Part shown: positions 45,472 to 52,985 of the stretch, piece after piece
Layout: the number at the start of each line of letters is the position of its first letter
How positions within the stretch are numbered: position 1 is the stretch's first letter
Source of the DNA: Thalassovita autumnalis
Lineage (GTDB): Bacteria > Pseudomonadota > Alphaproteobacteria > Rhodobacterales > Rhodobacteraceae
Direction of reading: 5' to 3'
Assembly (NCBI RefSeq): GCF_001458255.1
Contig: NZ_CYSB01000030.1
Coordinates: 62,001-126,000 of the forward strand
DNA: 64,000 nucleotides
Notes under the pieces: generated by a model
The model's database searches: none
What the model was told of the DNA's origin: nothing
The model's input: the letters and a program-made list of their open reading frames with translations, nothing else
Program-made: the position numbers and the translations under genes

Positions 45472-46899
45472 TCACTCCATCACATAGCCGTAGGACCCGT
45501 TAAAGTCCTGTTTGGCAACTTCACCTGCAGCCCCTTTCAGGCGGCGCGATTCGTCACGGGCCACACGACCAAAGAGGAACAGATCCTTTTCAGACGGCGG
45601 TTTGATCCGATCGGTTGGCAGGGCCAGCGCCTCGCCCCGGGTCGGGCTGACCAGATGGGCCGAGATAATGACCACCAGCTCAGACTGGTTGCGCTGGTAT
45701 TCGGCGCTGCGGAACAGCGCGCCCAGCACCGGAATGTCACCCAACCAAGGGATCTGGCCGTTGGCATCTACAAATTCGTCCTGCAAAAGCCCTGCAATTG
45801 CAAAGCTTTGTCCATCACGCAGCTCCACCGTGGTGGAGGTTTCGCGGCGGCGGAAGGCATCGATGGTGAAGGCTTCGGTCTGATAGCCGTTTGAGGTGTC
45901 GATCGCCGAAACCGCGGCCTTCAGTTCTAGGTTCACCAGATCCCCGTCCACGACACGCGGCACGAAGTCCAGTTCGACACCAAAAGGTTTGAATTCTACA
46001 GTGATGGTGCCGTTGTCCTGGCTGACCGGAACCGGGTATTCGCCGCCGGCAAGGAACTTGGCCTCTTGCCCCGAAAGGGCCACCAGGTTCGGTTCTGCCA
46101 GGGTGCGGACAACCCCCTTGTTTTCCAGCGCTTCGATCAGCAGGCCCACTTCGACCGAGCCGACACCGAAGCCAAACAGCATGGCGCCCGCGTTTTCGTT
46201 CACCGCAGGGATCGACCCGCCCAGAGAGTTCGAAGCGCCGCCTGAGGTATTCGTCGTACCCGAACCGCCGTTCAATGTGACACCATTTTCGATGCCATTC
46301 AGGGCCAGCGAGGAGCTGAGCGATTTGCGCACGTTACGCTGCATTTCGGCAAAGCGCACCTTCAGCATCACCTGCTGCACGCCGCTGACCGTCATCAGGT
46401 TTGAAACCCGCTCTGGCGCGTAGCGTTCGGCCAGATCAAGGGCCCGCTGCAGACGTTGCGCCGAAGATACCGAGCCCGACAGCACAATACCGTCGTTTGC
46501 GGTGCGCACTTCGATTTTTTCGCCTGGCAGGATTTGTTTCAGCCGCTCTTTGAACTCTGTCACATCCGCTGCGACCACCACATCCACATTGGTGATCAAC
46601 CGCCCGTTTGCATCCAAGAGGGTCAGGGTGGTGATCCCCGGCGCCTTGCCCAACACATAGATGGTGCGGTCTGACAATGATGAGATATCCGCGATCGCCG
46701 GGTTGGCGATCGACAGTTCTGCAAATGGCGTTTCGCTTTCCACCACCACGGCGCGGTTCATCGGCACATTGAGTGACGACGAGGTCGCGCTTTTGACCAC
46801 TTTAAGGGTCTCCGCACTGCTAGGTTGCGGCAACATGCTAACAGCCGTTGCCAGTGCAAAACCGATGCATGCGGCTTTGAAAATAGTCCGATATGTCAT
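45472..46899 (-). CDS. cpaC: Tad pilus secretin CpaC (RcpA)
   Basis: A 475-residue outer-membrane secretin. The signal peptide MTYRTIFKAACIGFALAT cleaves near SSAE. The pilus-assembly N-domain is VVKSATSSSLNVPMNRAVVVE, followed by a BON-like domain (GEKIEVRTANDGIVLSGSV). The secretin domain contains GVVRTLAEPNLVALSGQEAKFLAGGEYPVPV and VELDFVPRVVDG. The Gly/Ser/Thr-rich loop near 220-245 is a secretin gate-like region. The ATG at 46899 is preferred over the upstream in-frame one at 46920. It forms the outer-membrane pore for Flp. Confidence 0.93.
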   Translation of the reverse strand: MTYRTIFKAACIGFALATAVSMLPQPSSAETLKVVKSATSSSLNVPMNRAVVVESETPFAELSIANPAIADISSLSDRTIYVLGKAPGITTLTLLDANGRLITNVDVVVAADVTEFKERLKQILPGEKIEVRTANDGIVLSGSVSSAQRLQRALDLAERYAPERVSNLMTVSGVQQVMLKVRFAEMQRNVRKSLSSSLALNGIENGVTLNGGSGTTNTSGGASNSLGGSIPAVNENAGAMLFGFGVGSVEVGLLIEALENKGVVRTLAEPNLVALSGQEAKFLAGGEYPVPVSQDNGTITVEFKPFGVELDFVPRVVDGDLVNLELKAAVSAIDTSNGYQTEAFTIDAFRRRETSTTVELRDGQSFAIAGLLQDEFVDANGQIPWLGDIPVLGALFRSAEYQRNQSELVVIISAHLVSPTRGEALALPTDRIKPPSEKDLFLFGRVARDESRRLKGAAGEVAKQDFNGSYGYVME

Positions 46900-47106
46900 G
46901 TGACCTGCCTTCTCGATCACGCCTCAGATCCGGGTCTGCTGCCCGCTTTATTGTGCCCACATTGAGCGAATTTGCGGAAATATGCAAGAATCAATGGGAT
47001 CGGGGCCACAGTTGTACCAGTTTTACGCATTTTCCGGCGGGGTTGCGGCGGAAATGCAACGGGCGCACCTGTCATGGCGCGCCCGGGTTTTCGTCTTCCA
47101 GCCTGA

Positions 47107-47979
47107 TCAGTTTGAGCAGGGGATCGGGATTTCCACCACTTCTGCGCCACGGCGGGTGCGGATGGTGCAGATCTGTGGTTCAACCTCTGCTTGCCGAATT
47201 TCGCGGGGCGTTTCGACAATGCCAAGCAGGCCGCGTTGGTCGATTTCGATCTGTTCGGCGATGGTGTCATCGCGTGCGCCAACCAGCGACAGGGACAGAC
47301 GGCCGGTCGATTGTGCCTGGGCCAGGGCGGCCACCTGCGCCGGGGTCGCTGCGACAGTGACGGTGCGCGCGATCGAGGCTGTTGCGTCATCATCATTGGT
47401 GGTTTGGTCCACCGCAATCAGCGCAACCGAGCTTTCGATCAGTTTGGTGAACTCGCGCCGCGCGTCGTTGCCCAAAGCAGTCGTACCAGTCCAATAGACA
47501 TCTACACGATCTCCAGGGCGTAGGAAGCCCGACACGCCCGAGGCCACGTCAACCTTGATGGCAAAGGCACGCTGGCCGCGTTCCAGACGTGACGTCAGGC
47601 CGGCATCCTGCCCGGGTTTGGTGACTTTCAGCGCGAGAACCGGTTCATTCACCTCCATCTGGCGCAGCACAACGCGGCGCAGATTGGGATCGCTGGGGTT
47701 CGGGAACAGTTTTTCAGTCTCTGAAAAGAAGCCTTCGGGCAGGGCTTCTTTGGGCCATTTGATCTGATAGACGTCCTCATCTGTCAGCGGCTCGCCGTAT
47801 TTCAGCTGCCGTTTGGCGACGTAGACGTTCACAGTGGGCATTTCTACCACTTGCGGCTGGGCGTTGCGGGCCTGGGCCAGCTGAGCCTGATAGCCTGCAA
47901 TATAGTTTTGAACCATGTAGACGGCGAACCCGGCTAGGCCGAGGCCAACAACAAGGACCAATCCAAATACGGCTCGCAT
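47107..47979 (-). CDS. cpaB: Flp pilus assembly protein CpaB (RcpC)
   Basis: A 290-residue periplasmic or membrane-anchored protein. An N-terminal helix (VFGLVLVVGLGLAGFAVYMV) precedes a SAF domain (NVYVAKRQLKYGEPLTDEDVYQIKWP), then the RcpC/CpaB domain (RGQRAFAIKVDVASGVSGFLRPGDRVDVYWTG). CpaB is thought to stabilise the secretin and bind peptidoglycan. The ATG at 47979 gives a clean membrane signal; a much longer frame to 48216 crosses the gap and is rejected. A 207-bp gap separates it from cpaC. Confidence 0.9.
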   Translation of the reverse strand: MRAVFGLVLVVGLGLAGFAVYMVQNYIAGYQAQLAQARNAQPQVVEMPTVNVYVAKRQLKYGEPLTDEDVYQIKWPKEALPEGFFSETEKLFPNPSDPNLRRVVLRQMEVNEPVLALKVTKPGQDAGLTSRLERGQRAFAIKVDVASGVSGFLRPGDRVDVYWTGTTALGNDARREFTKLIESSVALIAVDQTTNDDDATASIARTVTVAATPAQVAALAQAQSTGRLSLSLVGARDDTIAEQIEIDQRGLLGIVETPREIRQAEVEPQICTIRTRRGAEVVEIPIPCSN

Positions 47980-48043
47980 GGGATATCCTTTCCAAAAGGG
48001 AGGGGCGATAGCCCCCGGTTCGGGATCAAGTTTGGCGTCAGAA

Positions 48044-48061
48044 TATGGCCAAATCGGGGTG
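48044..48061 (-). promoter_or_regulatory. Weak copy of the shared Tad-locus box upstream of cpaB
   Basis: TATGGCCAAATCGGGGTG resembles the tadZ copy TATGGGCGAGAATGGGGC when a one-base gap is allowed, and a CGTC lies to its left in both. It is 65 bp upstream of the cpaB start. It is noticeably poorer than the other copies. Confidence 0.3.
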
Positions 48062-48083
48062 AGCGGGCGGTGATTGCGCGGCC

Positions 48084-48284
48084 TTAGCTGGCGGCGTCTG
48101 TCATCGCCTCGGCAAGTTGATCGTTCGAGGTGCTGGCCACGCCTTCGCTGCTGTCCGCAACTAGGGTGATCGCGCCGATGCCAATGCCAATCATGGAGGC
48201 GGTCAAAACAACCCATTCCACTGAAACGGCGCCAGAGTCATCGTTTTTGAAACGGGCCAGTTGTGTCTTCAGAAAATTCTTCAT
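48084..48284 (-). CDS. Third Flp-type pilin-like protein (possible minor pilin)
   Basis: A 66-residue type IVb pilin-like protein. A basic leader (MKNFLKTQLARFKNDDSG) is followed by a predicted peptidase cut after Gly and a helix starting AVSVEWVVLTASMIGIGIGAI. Glu at +5 matches the canonical Flp motif, whereas the two identical pilins at 48448 and 48948 have Asp there. The C-terminal tail (SSEGVASTSNDQLAEAMTD) is acidic and unlike theirs. The ATG at 48284 follows GGAGTGATCC. It lies between flp1 and cpaB and may be a minor pilin or a second structural subunit. Confidence 0.8.
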   Translation of the reverse strand: MKNFLKTQLARFKNDDSGAVSVEWVVLTASMIGIGIGAITLVADSSEGVASTSNDQLAEAMTDAAS

Positions 48285-48382
48285 GGGGATCACTCCTAAA
48301 GGGTCACGCCAGATACCTGAGGGCGGGGACTGAAGGAGGCCAGTCAAATCAGGAAAACCGGGCCATGGGGGCCTTATGAAAA

Positions 48383-48405
48383 GAGCCGCCCGGCGGGGGC
48401 GGCTC
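48383..48405 (-). terminator. Intrinsic terminator of flp copy 1
   Basis: GAGCCGCCC (48383-48391) pairs perfectly with GGGCGGCTC (48397-48405), and read leftward it is followed by TTTTCAT. It lies 42 nt after the pilin stop. Confidence 0.8.
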
Positions 48406-48445
48406 CGGAACTTGTTGGGCTAGCGTTAGGCGAGCCCGCTGCGCA

Positions 48446-48743
48446 GCTTAGGAGCCAGCGCCAGCAGCGGAAGCGGCCGAAGTCATTTCGGTGCCCAGCT
48501 GAGTGGTCAGCGTGGTGGCTGCAGTGTCGATGCCGCCCTGAACGGTGGTTACGGCTGCGATGCCCAGGCCAACAACGGCTGCGGTCAGAACAACCCAGTC
48601 AACAGTTACGGCGCCGTCTTCGTCTTTGCGGAAGTTTTTGATGAACTTGATCATGATCTCTCTCCAATGTGATCAGTTAATGCCTTGGCGGGGCTAGTGT
48701 TTCGAAGCGGTCTCTCACCTCCGCCTCATTGCCTTGGCTGAGT
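48446..48743. repeat. Perfect 298-bp direct repeat, copy 1 (contains flp1)
   Basis: Identical base for base to 48946-49243, exactly 500 bp away. It spans the last codons, the whole pilin gene, its ribosome-binding site and about 90 bp of upstream leader. Sequence diverges sharply at both edges. Confidence 0.95.
48448..48654 (-). CDS. flp: Flp type IVb pilin, copy 1
   Basis: A 68-residue major pilin precursor of the Tad pilus. The leader MIKFIKNFRKDEDG is cut after Gly by CpaA, leaving a mature helix AVTVDWVVLTAAVVGLGIAA and a small Thr/Ala/Gly-rich tail. Position +5 is Asp rather than the canonical Glu, followed by Trp rather than Tyr. Protein and DNA are identical to the second copy at 48948-49154. 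The ATG at 48654 has GGAGAGA upstream. It has its own terminator, so it is probably an abundant monocistronic message. Confidence 0.93.
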   Translation of the reverse strand: MIKFIKNFRKDEDGAVTVDWVVLTAAVVGLGIAAVTTVQGGIDTAATTLTTQLGTEMTSAASAAGAGS

Positions 48744-48761
48744 ACAAACTGACCCCAGATT

Positions 48762-48777
48762 TGGGCGCGAATGGGGC
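48762..48777 (-). promoter_or_regulatory. Shared Tad-locus upstream box, copy before flp1
   Basis: TGGGCGCGAATGGGGC, preceded by CTGACCCCAGATT. It begins 108 bp upstream of the flp1 start, at the same place as the flp2 copy, and lies outside the perfect repeat. Confidence 0.6.
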
Positions 48778-48857
48778 GCGTTAAGGGAAAGATCGCGGTT
48801 CTTTCAAGAGTTTTTCCTGTCATTTGGGAAACCCTTGTGACGGGTGAATATACCAAG

Positions 48858-48885
48858 AAAAAGGGCCGCCAGAGGCGACCCTTTT
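48858..48885 (-). terminator. Intrinsic terminator of flp copy 2
   Basis: AAAAAGGG-C-CGCC pairs with GGCG-A-CCCTTTT around an AGA loop with one internal mismatch, and read leftward it runs into a TTTTTCTTGG tract. It differs in sequence from the flp1 terminator. Confidence 0.8.
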
Positions 48886-48945
48886 AAGATTTTGTGGCTC
48901 CGCTGATGCGGGGGCCGTGCTTGGCTTAACCAAGCTGAGTTTTTG

Positions 48946-49243
48946 GCTTAGGAGCCAGCGCCAGCAGCGGAAGCGGCCGAAGTCATTTCGGTGCCCAGCT
49001 GAGTGGTCAGCGTGGTGGCTGCAGTGTCGATGCCGCCCTGAACGGTGGTTACGGCTGCGATGCCCAGGCCAACAACGGCTGCGGTCAGAACAACCCAGTC
49101 AACAGTTACGGCGCCGTCTTCGTCTTTGCGGAAGTTTTTGATGAACTTGATCATGATCTCTCTCCAATGTGATCAGTTAATGCCTTGGCGGGGCTAGTGT
49201 TTCGAAGCGGTCTCTCACCTCCGCCTCATTGCCTTGGCTGAGT
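48946..49243. repeat. Perfect 298-bp direct repeat, copy 2 (contains flp2)
   Basis: Identical to 48446-48743. Beyond its right edge about 15 bp differ before similarity resumes at the GGGCGCGAATGGGG box, so the homologous block was originally longer and only its core is now identical. Confidence 0.95.
48948..49154 (-). CDS. flp: Flp type IVb pilin, copy 2
   Basis: A 68-residue pilin identical to copy 1 at every base: leader MIKFIKNFRKDEDG, cleavage before AVTVDW, and tail ending SAAGAGS. It is the first gene of the leftward Tad locus and has its own terminator. Two identical genes may raise pilin dosage or give separately controlled copies of the same subunit, because the DNA upstream of the repeats differs: copy 2 has an AT-rich island with a CtrA-like site and copy 1 does not. 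Confidence 0.93.
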   Translation of the reverse strand: MIKFIKNFRKDEDGAVTVDWVVLTAAVVGLGIAAVTTVQGGIDTAATTLTTQLGTEMTSAASAAGAGS

Positions 49244-49260
49244 TTGTTTTGACGCTGGAT

Positions 49261-49277
49261 TGGGGCGCGAATGGGGC
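49261..49277 (-). promoter_or_regulatory. Shared Tad-locus upstream box, copy before flp2
   Basis: TGGGGCGCGAATGGGGC, with one extra G relative to the flp1 copy and preceded by TTGACGCTGGAT. It begins 107 bp upstream of the flp2 start. Confidence 0.6.
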
Positions 49278-49278
49278 A

Positions 49279-49365
49279 GCAAAGGATCAAATTTGTAGCA
49301 AATGCGTTTTTTGTGTTATTTTGGGTTAAGTATTTGTTTTAATATAATTTTAATTGTTATTTTTG
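49279..49365. promoter_or_regulatory. AT-rich island with a CtrA-like site between flp2 and a lytic transglycosylase
   Basis: About 87 bp of strongly AT-rich DNA in an otherwise GC-rich window. It contains TTAA-TATAATT-TTAA (49339-49353), an exact match to the CtrA consensus TTAA-N7-TTAA. It lies 185 bp before flp2 and 93 bp before the divergent transglycosylase. Chance matches are likelier in AT-rich DNA. It is also the kind of DNA bound by silencers of the MucR/Ros type (inference). Confidence 0.45.
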
Positions 49366-49445
49366 GGGGGAGGGGCTGGGTTCTGGCCAGTTGCGGGTCA
49401 ATCTGCCATACTGCTGTCAAAATCAGAGGCAGAGCAGGCCCAGAT

Positions 49446-50252
49446 ATGTTGAGATTTATTCCTATTGCCGCGCTTCTTGGCGCGTCTCTTCTTGCCGTGC
49501 CGCTATTTGCGGACGGCCCAAAGCCTTTTCCGGACTTCACCTTCAAGACTGTCAGCCCCCCCGCGCCAGGCACCAGCAAGCGGATCACCGTTCAGATTGA
49601 GCCTGAAGCGGAAGCTGCCCCTGTTGTAGCGGAAACAGCTGAAAGCCCCAGCCCAGTCACAACGCGTTACGATTGGTTCTGGCAGCGGATTTCACCGGAT
49701 CTGGCAGACAGCGGCCCGGGCCGGCTGGAGGCGGCCCTGACCACCCTGGCCACAGCACCAGAGGGGCAGGGGGTGGCTACGCCGCGTCTGGATGGGCTGT
49801 TGCGGATTGCCGAAGCCCATGCGCCGCAGATCCTGCTGAATAGTGTGAACACACGGGTGTCGCCAGCGCTGGTCTTGTCAGTGATCGCGGTTGAAAGCGG
49901 CGGGCGGGCAGATGCGGTCAGTTCCGCCGGGGCCGAGGGGTTGATGCAGTTGATCCCCGCCACGGCTGATCGGTTTGACGTTGAGGACGCGCTGGATGCA
50001 GGCCAGAACATTCGCGGCGGCGTCGCCTACCTTGATTGGTTGCTGCGTGAATTTCAGGATGATCCGATCCTGGCGCTGGCGGCTTATAACGCCGGTGAGA
50101 ACGCGGTGAAGAACCACGAGGGCGTGCCACCCTATGCGGAAACCCGCGATTACGTTCCCAAAGTCCTGTCCGCCTTTGCGGTGGCAAAGAACCTGTGCAA
50201 AACGCCGCCGGAGCTGATTTCAGACGGCTGTGTCTTTGACCTGCGCCGATAA
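49446..50252 (+). CDS. Lytic transglycosylase (SLT domain)
   Basis: A 268-residue exported peptidoglycan-cleaving enzyme. The signal peptide MLRFIPIAALLGASLLAVPL ends near LFAD, followed by a Pro/Glu-rich linker to about residue 75. The C-terminal SLT domain has the catalytic Glu in VIAVESGGRADAVSSAGAEGLMQL, then NIRGGVAYLDWLL and LALAAYNAGENAV. The ATG at 49446 is preferred to an in-frame start at 49302, which would put the signal peptide 48 residues inside. It is divergent from the flp genes; Tad loci often need local wall remodelling, so a pilus link is possible. Confidence 0.9.
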   Translation: MLRFIPIAALLGASLLAVPLFADGPKPFPDFTFKTVSPPAPGTSKRITVQIEPEAEAAPVVAETAESPSPVTTRYDWFWQRISPDLADSGPGRLEAALTTLATAPEGQGVATPRLDGLLRIAEAHAPQILLNSVNTRVSPALVLSVIAVESGGRADAVSSAGAEGLMQLIPATADRFDVEDALDAGQNIRGGVAYLDWLLREFQDDPILALAAYNAGENAVKNHEGVPPYAETRDYVPKVLSAFAVAKNLCKTPPELISDGCVFDLRR

Positions 50253-50288
50253 AAAGGCCTGTGATACCAAAAGTTCACCAACGCAAAA

Positions 50289-50310
50289 GCCCCGACCAAT
50301 TGGCCGGGGC
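50289..50310. terminator. Terminator between the lytic transglycosylase and scoB
   Basis: GCCCCGACC (50289-50297) pairs with GGCCGGGGC (50302-50310) with one mismatch. Leftward it is followed by TTTTGCGTT, so it suits scoB best, and it may also serve the convergent transglycosylase gene. Confidence 0.8.
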
Positions 50311-50336
50311 ATTCTTATTCTGATGTCTGATGCCGA

Positions 50337-50966
50337 TCAGTTGACGATCGTCGCCTCAGTCGCGGCGCGCAGTTCCTCTTCGGAAACACCTTCGGCGCAT
50401 TCCACGATTTTCAGGCCACCCTCAACAACGTCCAGCACACCGAGATTGGTGATGATGCGGTCCACAACGCCCTTGCCGGTCAGCGGCAGGGTGCATTCTG
50501 TCAGCACTTTGGACTGGCCGTGTTTGTTGGCGTGATCCATCACAACCACCACGCGGCCGACACCAGCCACCAGATCCATCGCGCCGCCCATGCCTTTGAC
50601 CAGCTTGCCGGGAATCATCCAGTTGGCCAAATCGCCGTTTTCGGCAACTTCCATCGCGCCCAGGATCGCCATGGCGATTTTGCCGCCACGGATCATCGCG
50701 AAGGACTGTGCACTGTCAAAATAGGCGGTCTGCGGCAGTTCGGTGATGGTCTGCTTACCTGCGTTGATCAGGTCGGCGTCCTCTTCACCTTCGATGGGGA
50801 AGGGGCCCATGCCCAGCATGCCGTTTTCCGACTGCAGCGTCACTTCCACACCTTCGGGGATGTAGTTGCTGACCAGCGTCGGGATCCCGATGCCGAGGTT
50901 CACATACCAGCCGTCCTGCAGTTCCTGTGCCGCGCGTGCGGCCATTTGATTGCGGTCCCAAGCCAT
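50337..50966 (-). CDS. scoB: 3-oxoacid (succinyl-CoA:acetoacetate) CoA-transferase, subunit B
   Basis: A 209-residue beta subunit carrying the catalytic glutamate, Glu47 in [33 protein letters not shown] at the N-terminus and [19 protein letters not shown] later are family segments. With subunit A it activates acetoacetate (or a related 3-oxoacid) by CoA transfer from succinyl-CoA, feeding ketone-body or polyhydroxybutyrate carbon into acetyl-CoA. The preferred 3-oxoacid cannot be fixed from sequence. It follows scoA by 2 nt. Confidence 0.91.
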   Translation of the reverse strand: MAWDRNQMAARAAQELQDGWYVNLGIGIPTLVSNYIPEGVEVTLQSENGMLGMGPFPIEGEEDADLINAGKQTITELPQTAYFDSAQSFAMIRGGKIAMAILGAMEVAENGDLANWMIPGKLVKGMGGAMDLVAGVGRVVVVMDHANKHGQSKVLTECTLPLTGKGVVDRIITNLGVLDVVEGGLKIVECAEGVSEEELRAATEATIVN

Positions 50967-50968
50967 GA

Positions 50969-51691
50969 TTATGCCTCCTCGCGCGGGCGCACAGTGCGCT
51001 GTTCGATGCGTTTTTCGTGCTCACCCTTGATGATGCGATGCACATAGATGCCGGGCAGGTGGATGCTGTCGGGGTCCAGGCTGCCGGTCGGCACGATTTC
51101 CTCAACCTCAACCACACAGACCTTGCCGCAGGTGGCGGCGGGCACGTTGAAGTTACGGGCGGTTTTGCGGAACACCAGGTTGCCGGTCTCATCCGCTTTC
51201 CACGCTTTTACGATGGCGAGGTCAGCAAAGATGCCCTCTTCCATGATGTAATCTTCCATCGCACCGTTTTCGCCGGTTGGGAATTGCTTCTCCAGCTTGC
51301 CTTCTGCGATCACAGTGCCGACGCCGGTCTTGGTGAAGAAACCGGGGATGCCCGCGCCGCCGGCACGCATGCGTTCGGCCAGGGTGCCCTGCGGGTTAAA
51401 CTCCAGCTCCAACTCACCCGAGAGGTACTGGCGCATAAATTCGGCGTTTTCGCCCACGTAGGACGAGATCATCTTTTTGACCTGTTTGGTCTGCAGCAAG
51501 ATGCCGATGCCGAAATCATCAACGCCTGCGTTGTTGGAGGCAAAGGTCAGATCTTTGGTGCCAGCTTCTTTGATGGCGTCCAGCAGCAGTTCGGGGATGC
51601 CACAGAGGCCAAAGCCGCCAGCGGCAATGAACATGCCGTCATGTAGCAGCCCGTCCAGGGCCGCAGCGGCGTTCGGATAGACTTTTTTCAT
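50969..51691 (-). CDS. scoA: 3-oxoacid CoA-transferase, subunit A
   Basis: A 240-residue alpha subunit. The N-terminal glycine-rich CoA-binding segment is [21 protein letters not shown] (residues 20-40). [19 protein letters not shown] and [16 protein letters not shown] are characteristic of subunit A. It heads the scoA-scoB pair; the 126-bp upstream gap separates it from a VOC-family gene in the same direction. Length is normal. Confidence 0.92.
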   Translation of the reverse strand: MKKVYPNAAAALDGLLHDGMFIAAGGFGLCGIPELLLDAIKEAGTKDLTFASNNAGVDDFGIGILLQTKQVKKMISSYVGENAEFMRQYLSGELELEFNPQGTLAERMRAGGAGIPGFFTKTGVGTVIAEGKLEKQFPTGENGAMEDYIMEEGIFADLAIVKAWKADETGNLVFRKTARNFNVPAATCGKVCVVEVEEIVPTGSLDPDSIHLPGIYVHRIIKGEHEKRIEQRTVRPREEA

Positions 51692-51817
51692 GGAAAGCTC
51701 CCTGTTTCAGGTATGGCCCGGTTGTGACGCTGCGGCACGGGTGAGTCAATCGTCTGACCCCCGGAGGCGTATTACTACGGATGGGCCGTAGCAGGGGCTG
51801 GACCCATCCGCTGGGGA

Positions 51818-52243
51818 TCATTGGGGCAGGGCCTCTTGGCTATATTGTGCGGCATAGGCGGCCGAGGGCGGGATCGGGGTGATGATGTCGATCAAGATGC
51901 CATTTGGATCAGCGGTGATGAAATGGCGCTGACCGAAGTCTTCATCAATGAGGGGTTTCAGCACGGGCAGGCCGGCATCCACCAGGCGGCTGTATTCCGC
52001 TGCTGCATCCTCAACCTCAAAATTCAGGATCACCCCGGCGGAGGCCCCACGGCCGGGCAGGGGGATGGTGTCATGCTGGCCGTCCAGAATAGCCAGATTG
52101 ACGGTTGGGTCCGCTTTGGATTGCAAATGGACATACCAGTCTGAGGTGAATGCAGGCTCAAAGCCAAAGTGGTCCTGATAGAAGGCGGTGGTTGCGGTGA
52201 CATCATTGGTTTGGATGACGGGATAATATTGGGTGGTTTTCAT
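51818..52243 (-). CDS. VOC (glyoxalase/dioxygenase) superfamily protein
   Basis: A 141-residue protein with two beta-alpha-beta-beta-beta modules of the vicinal oxygen chelate fold. Module 1 is [22 protein letters not shown] and module 2 includes [21 protein letters not shown] and [17 protein letters not shown] standard metal-binding His at the first-strand end is absent, and Gln8/Glu-type ligands are not clear, so it may be a binding or resistance protein rather than an enzyme. The ATG at 52243 is used. It is divergent from a TetR regulator with two operators between them, so it is almost surely that regulator's target. Confidence 0.82.
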   Translation of the reverse strand: MKTTQYYPVIQTNDVTATTAFYQDHFGFEPAFTSDWYVHLQSKADPTVNLAILDGQHDTIPLPGRGASAGVILNFEVEDAAAEYSRLVDAGLPVLKPLIDEDFGQRHFITADPNGILIDIITPIPPSAAYAAQYSQEALPQ

Positions 52244-52266
52244 TTTGTTGCATCTCCAAAAATAAA

Positions 52267-52313
52267 ACATACAGTGTGTATGTAGGTCAAAAATAAACAT
52301 ACAGGCTGCATGT
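52267..52313. promoter_or_regulatory. Two tandem palindromic TetR operators
   Basis: ACATACAGTGTGTATGT (52267-52283) is a perfect 7-bp palindrome around GTG. ACATACAGGCTGCATGT (52297-52313) is the same with one arm mismatch. They are 30 bp apart, about three helical turns, and the second ends at the base before the TetR ATG. They fill most of the 70-bp divergent gap. Confidence 0.8.
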
Positions 52314-52898
52314 ATGCAAAAAAAGAAATCGATCCCCAACGCTGATCGGCGCGCCATGATGCGCGCACGGTTGATCGCGGAGGCGCGTAACCTCTTTGTT
52401 GAAAAGGGCTATGCGGAAACATCAACGCCGGAAATTGTTCGGGCGGCGGAGGTGACGCGCGGCGCGCTTTATCACCATTTTGCCGATAAGGCGGACCTGT
52501 TCCGGGCTGTGGTGCAACAGGAAGCGGCCACTTTGGCGGCGGAAATCGATCAGGGCGCGGTGGCGGATTCGGGCGATCCCCTGACCTCGGGCAGCCGGGC
52601 GTTTTTTGCCAGCATGGCCAAAGAGGGCCGGGCGCGCCTGTTGCTGATCGAAGGCCCCGCGGTACTTGGCCTTGCCGAAATGGCCGAGATTGACGCGGGC
52701 GGTGGACGCCAGAGTTTGATGCTGGGCCTGCAACAGGCCCGTCCCGATTTGGCCGAGGCAGAGCTGCAGGCGCTGTCTGATGTGTTGTCGGCGGCCTTTG
52801 ATCGTGCCGCACTTGCGGTGTCTCAGGGGCAGAGCGAGTCACCCTATCTGGCGGCAATGGAACAGGTGATGGCCAGTTTGATGGCGCCCAGCGGATAA
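52314..52898 (+). CDS. TetR/AcrR family transcriptional regulator
   Basis: A 194-residue repressor-type protein. The N-terminal helix-turn-helix is [40 protein letters not shown] (about residues 24-63, with a typical recognition helix TRGALYHHF). The C-terminal ligand domain is variable. The ATG at 52314 lies directly against its upstream operator, so the protein probably represses its own synthesis and the divergent VOC gene. Ligand is unknown. Confidence 0.9.
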   Translation: MQKKKSIPNADRRAMMRARLIAEARNLFVEKGYAETSTPEIVRAAEVTRGALYHHFADKADLFRAVVQQEAATLAAEIDQGAVADSGDPLTSGSRAFFASMAKEGRARLLLIEGPAVLGLAEMAEIDAGGGRQSLMLGLQQARPDLAEAELQALSDVLSAAFDRAALAVSQGQSESPYLAAMEQVMASLMAPSG

Positions 52899-52985
52899 GA
52901 GCCGACCGCAAAAATTTCACCCAAACCGTGAACCTTTTCGCCCCCACCGCGCACCTTATAGCAGGAACAACGAAATGGTGATGTG

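Noticed and set aside
47107-48216. Extended CpaB start at 48216
   Set aside because: The extra residues are basic, low-quality and overlap the third pilin gene; the ATG at 47979 gives a proper membrane signal.
48446-49243. The 298-bp duplication as an insertion sequence or mobile element
   Set aside because: No transposase, no terminal inverted repeats and no target-site duplication; each unit is simply a pilin gene with leader.
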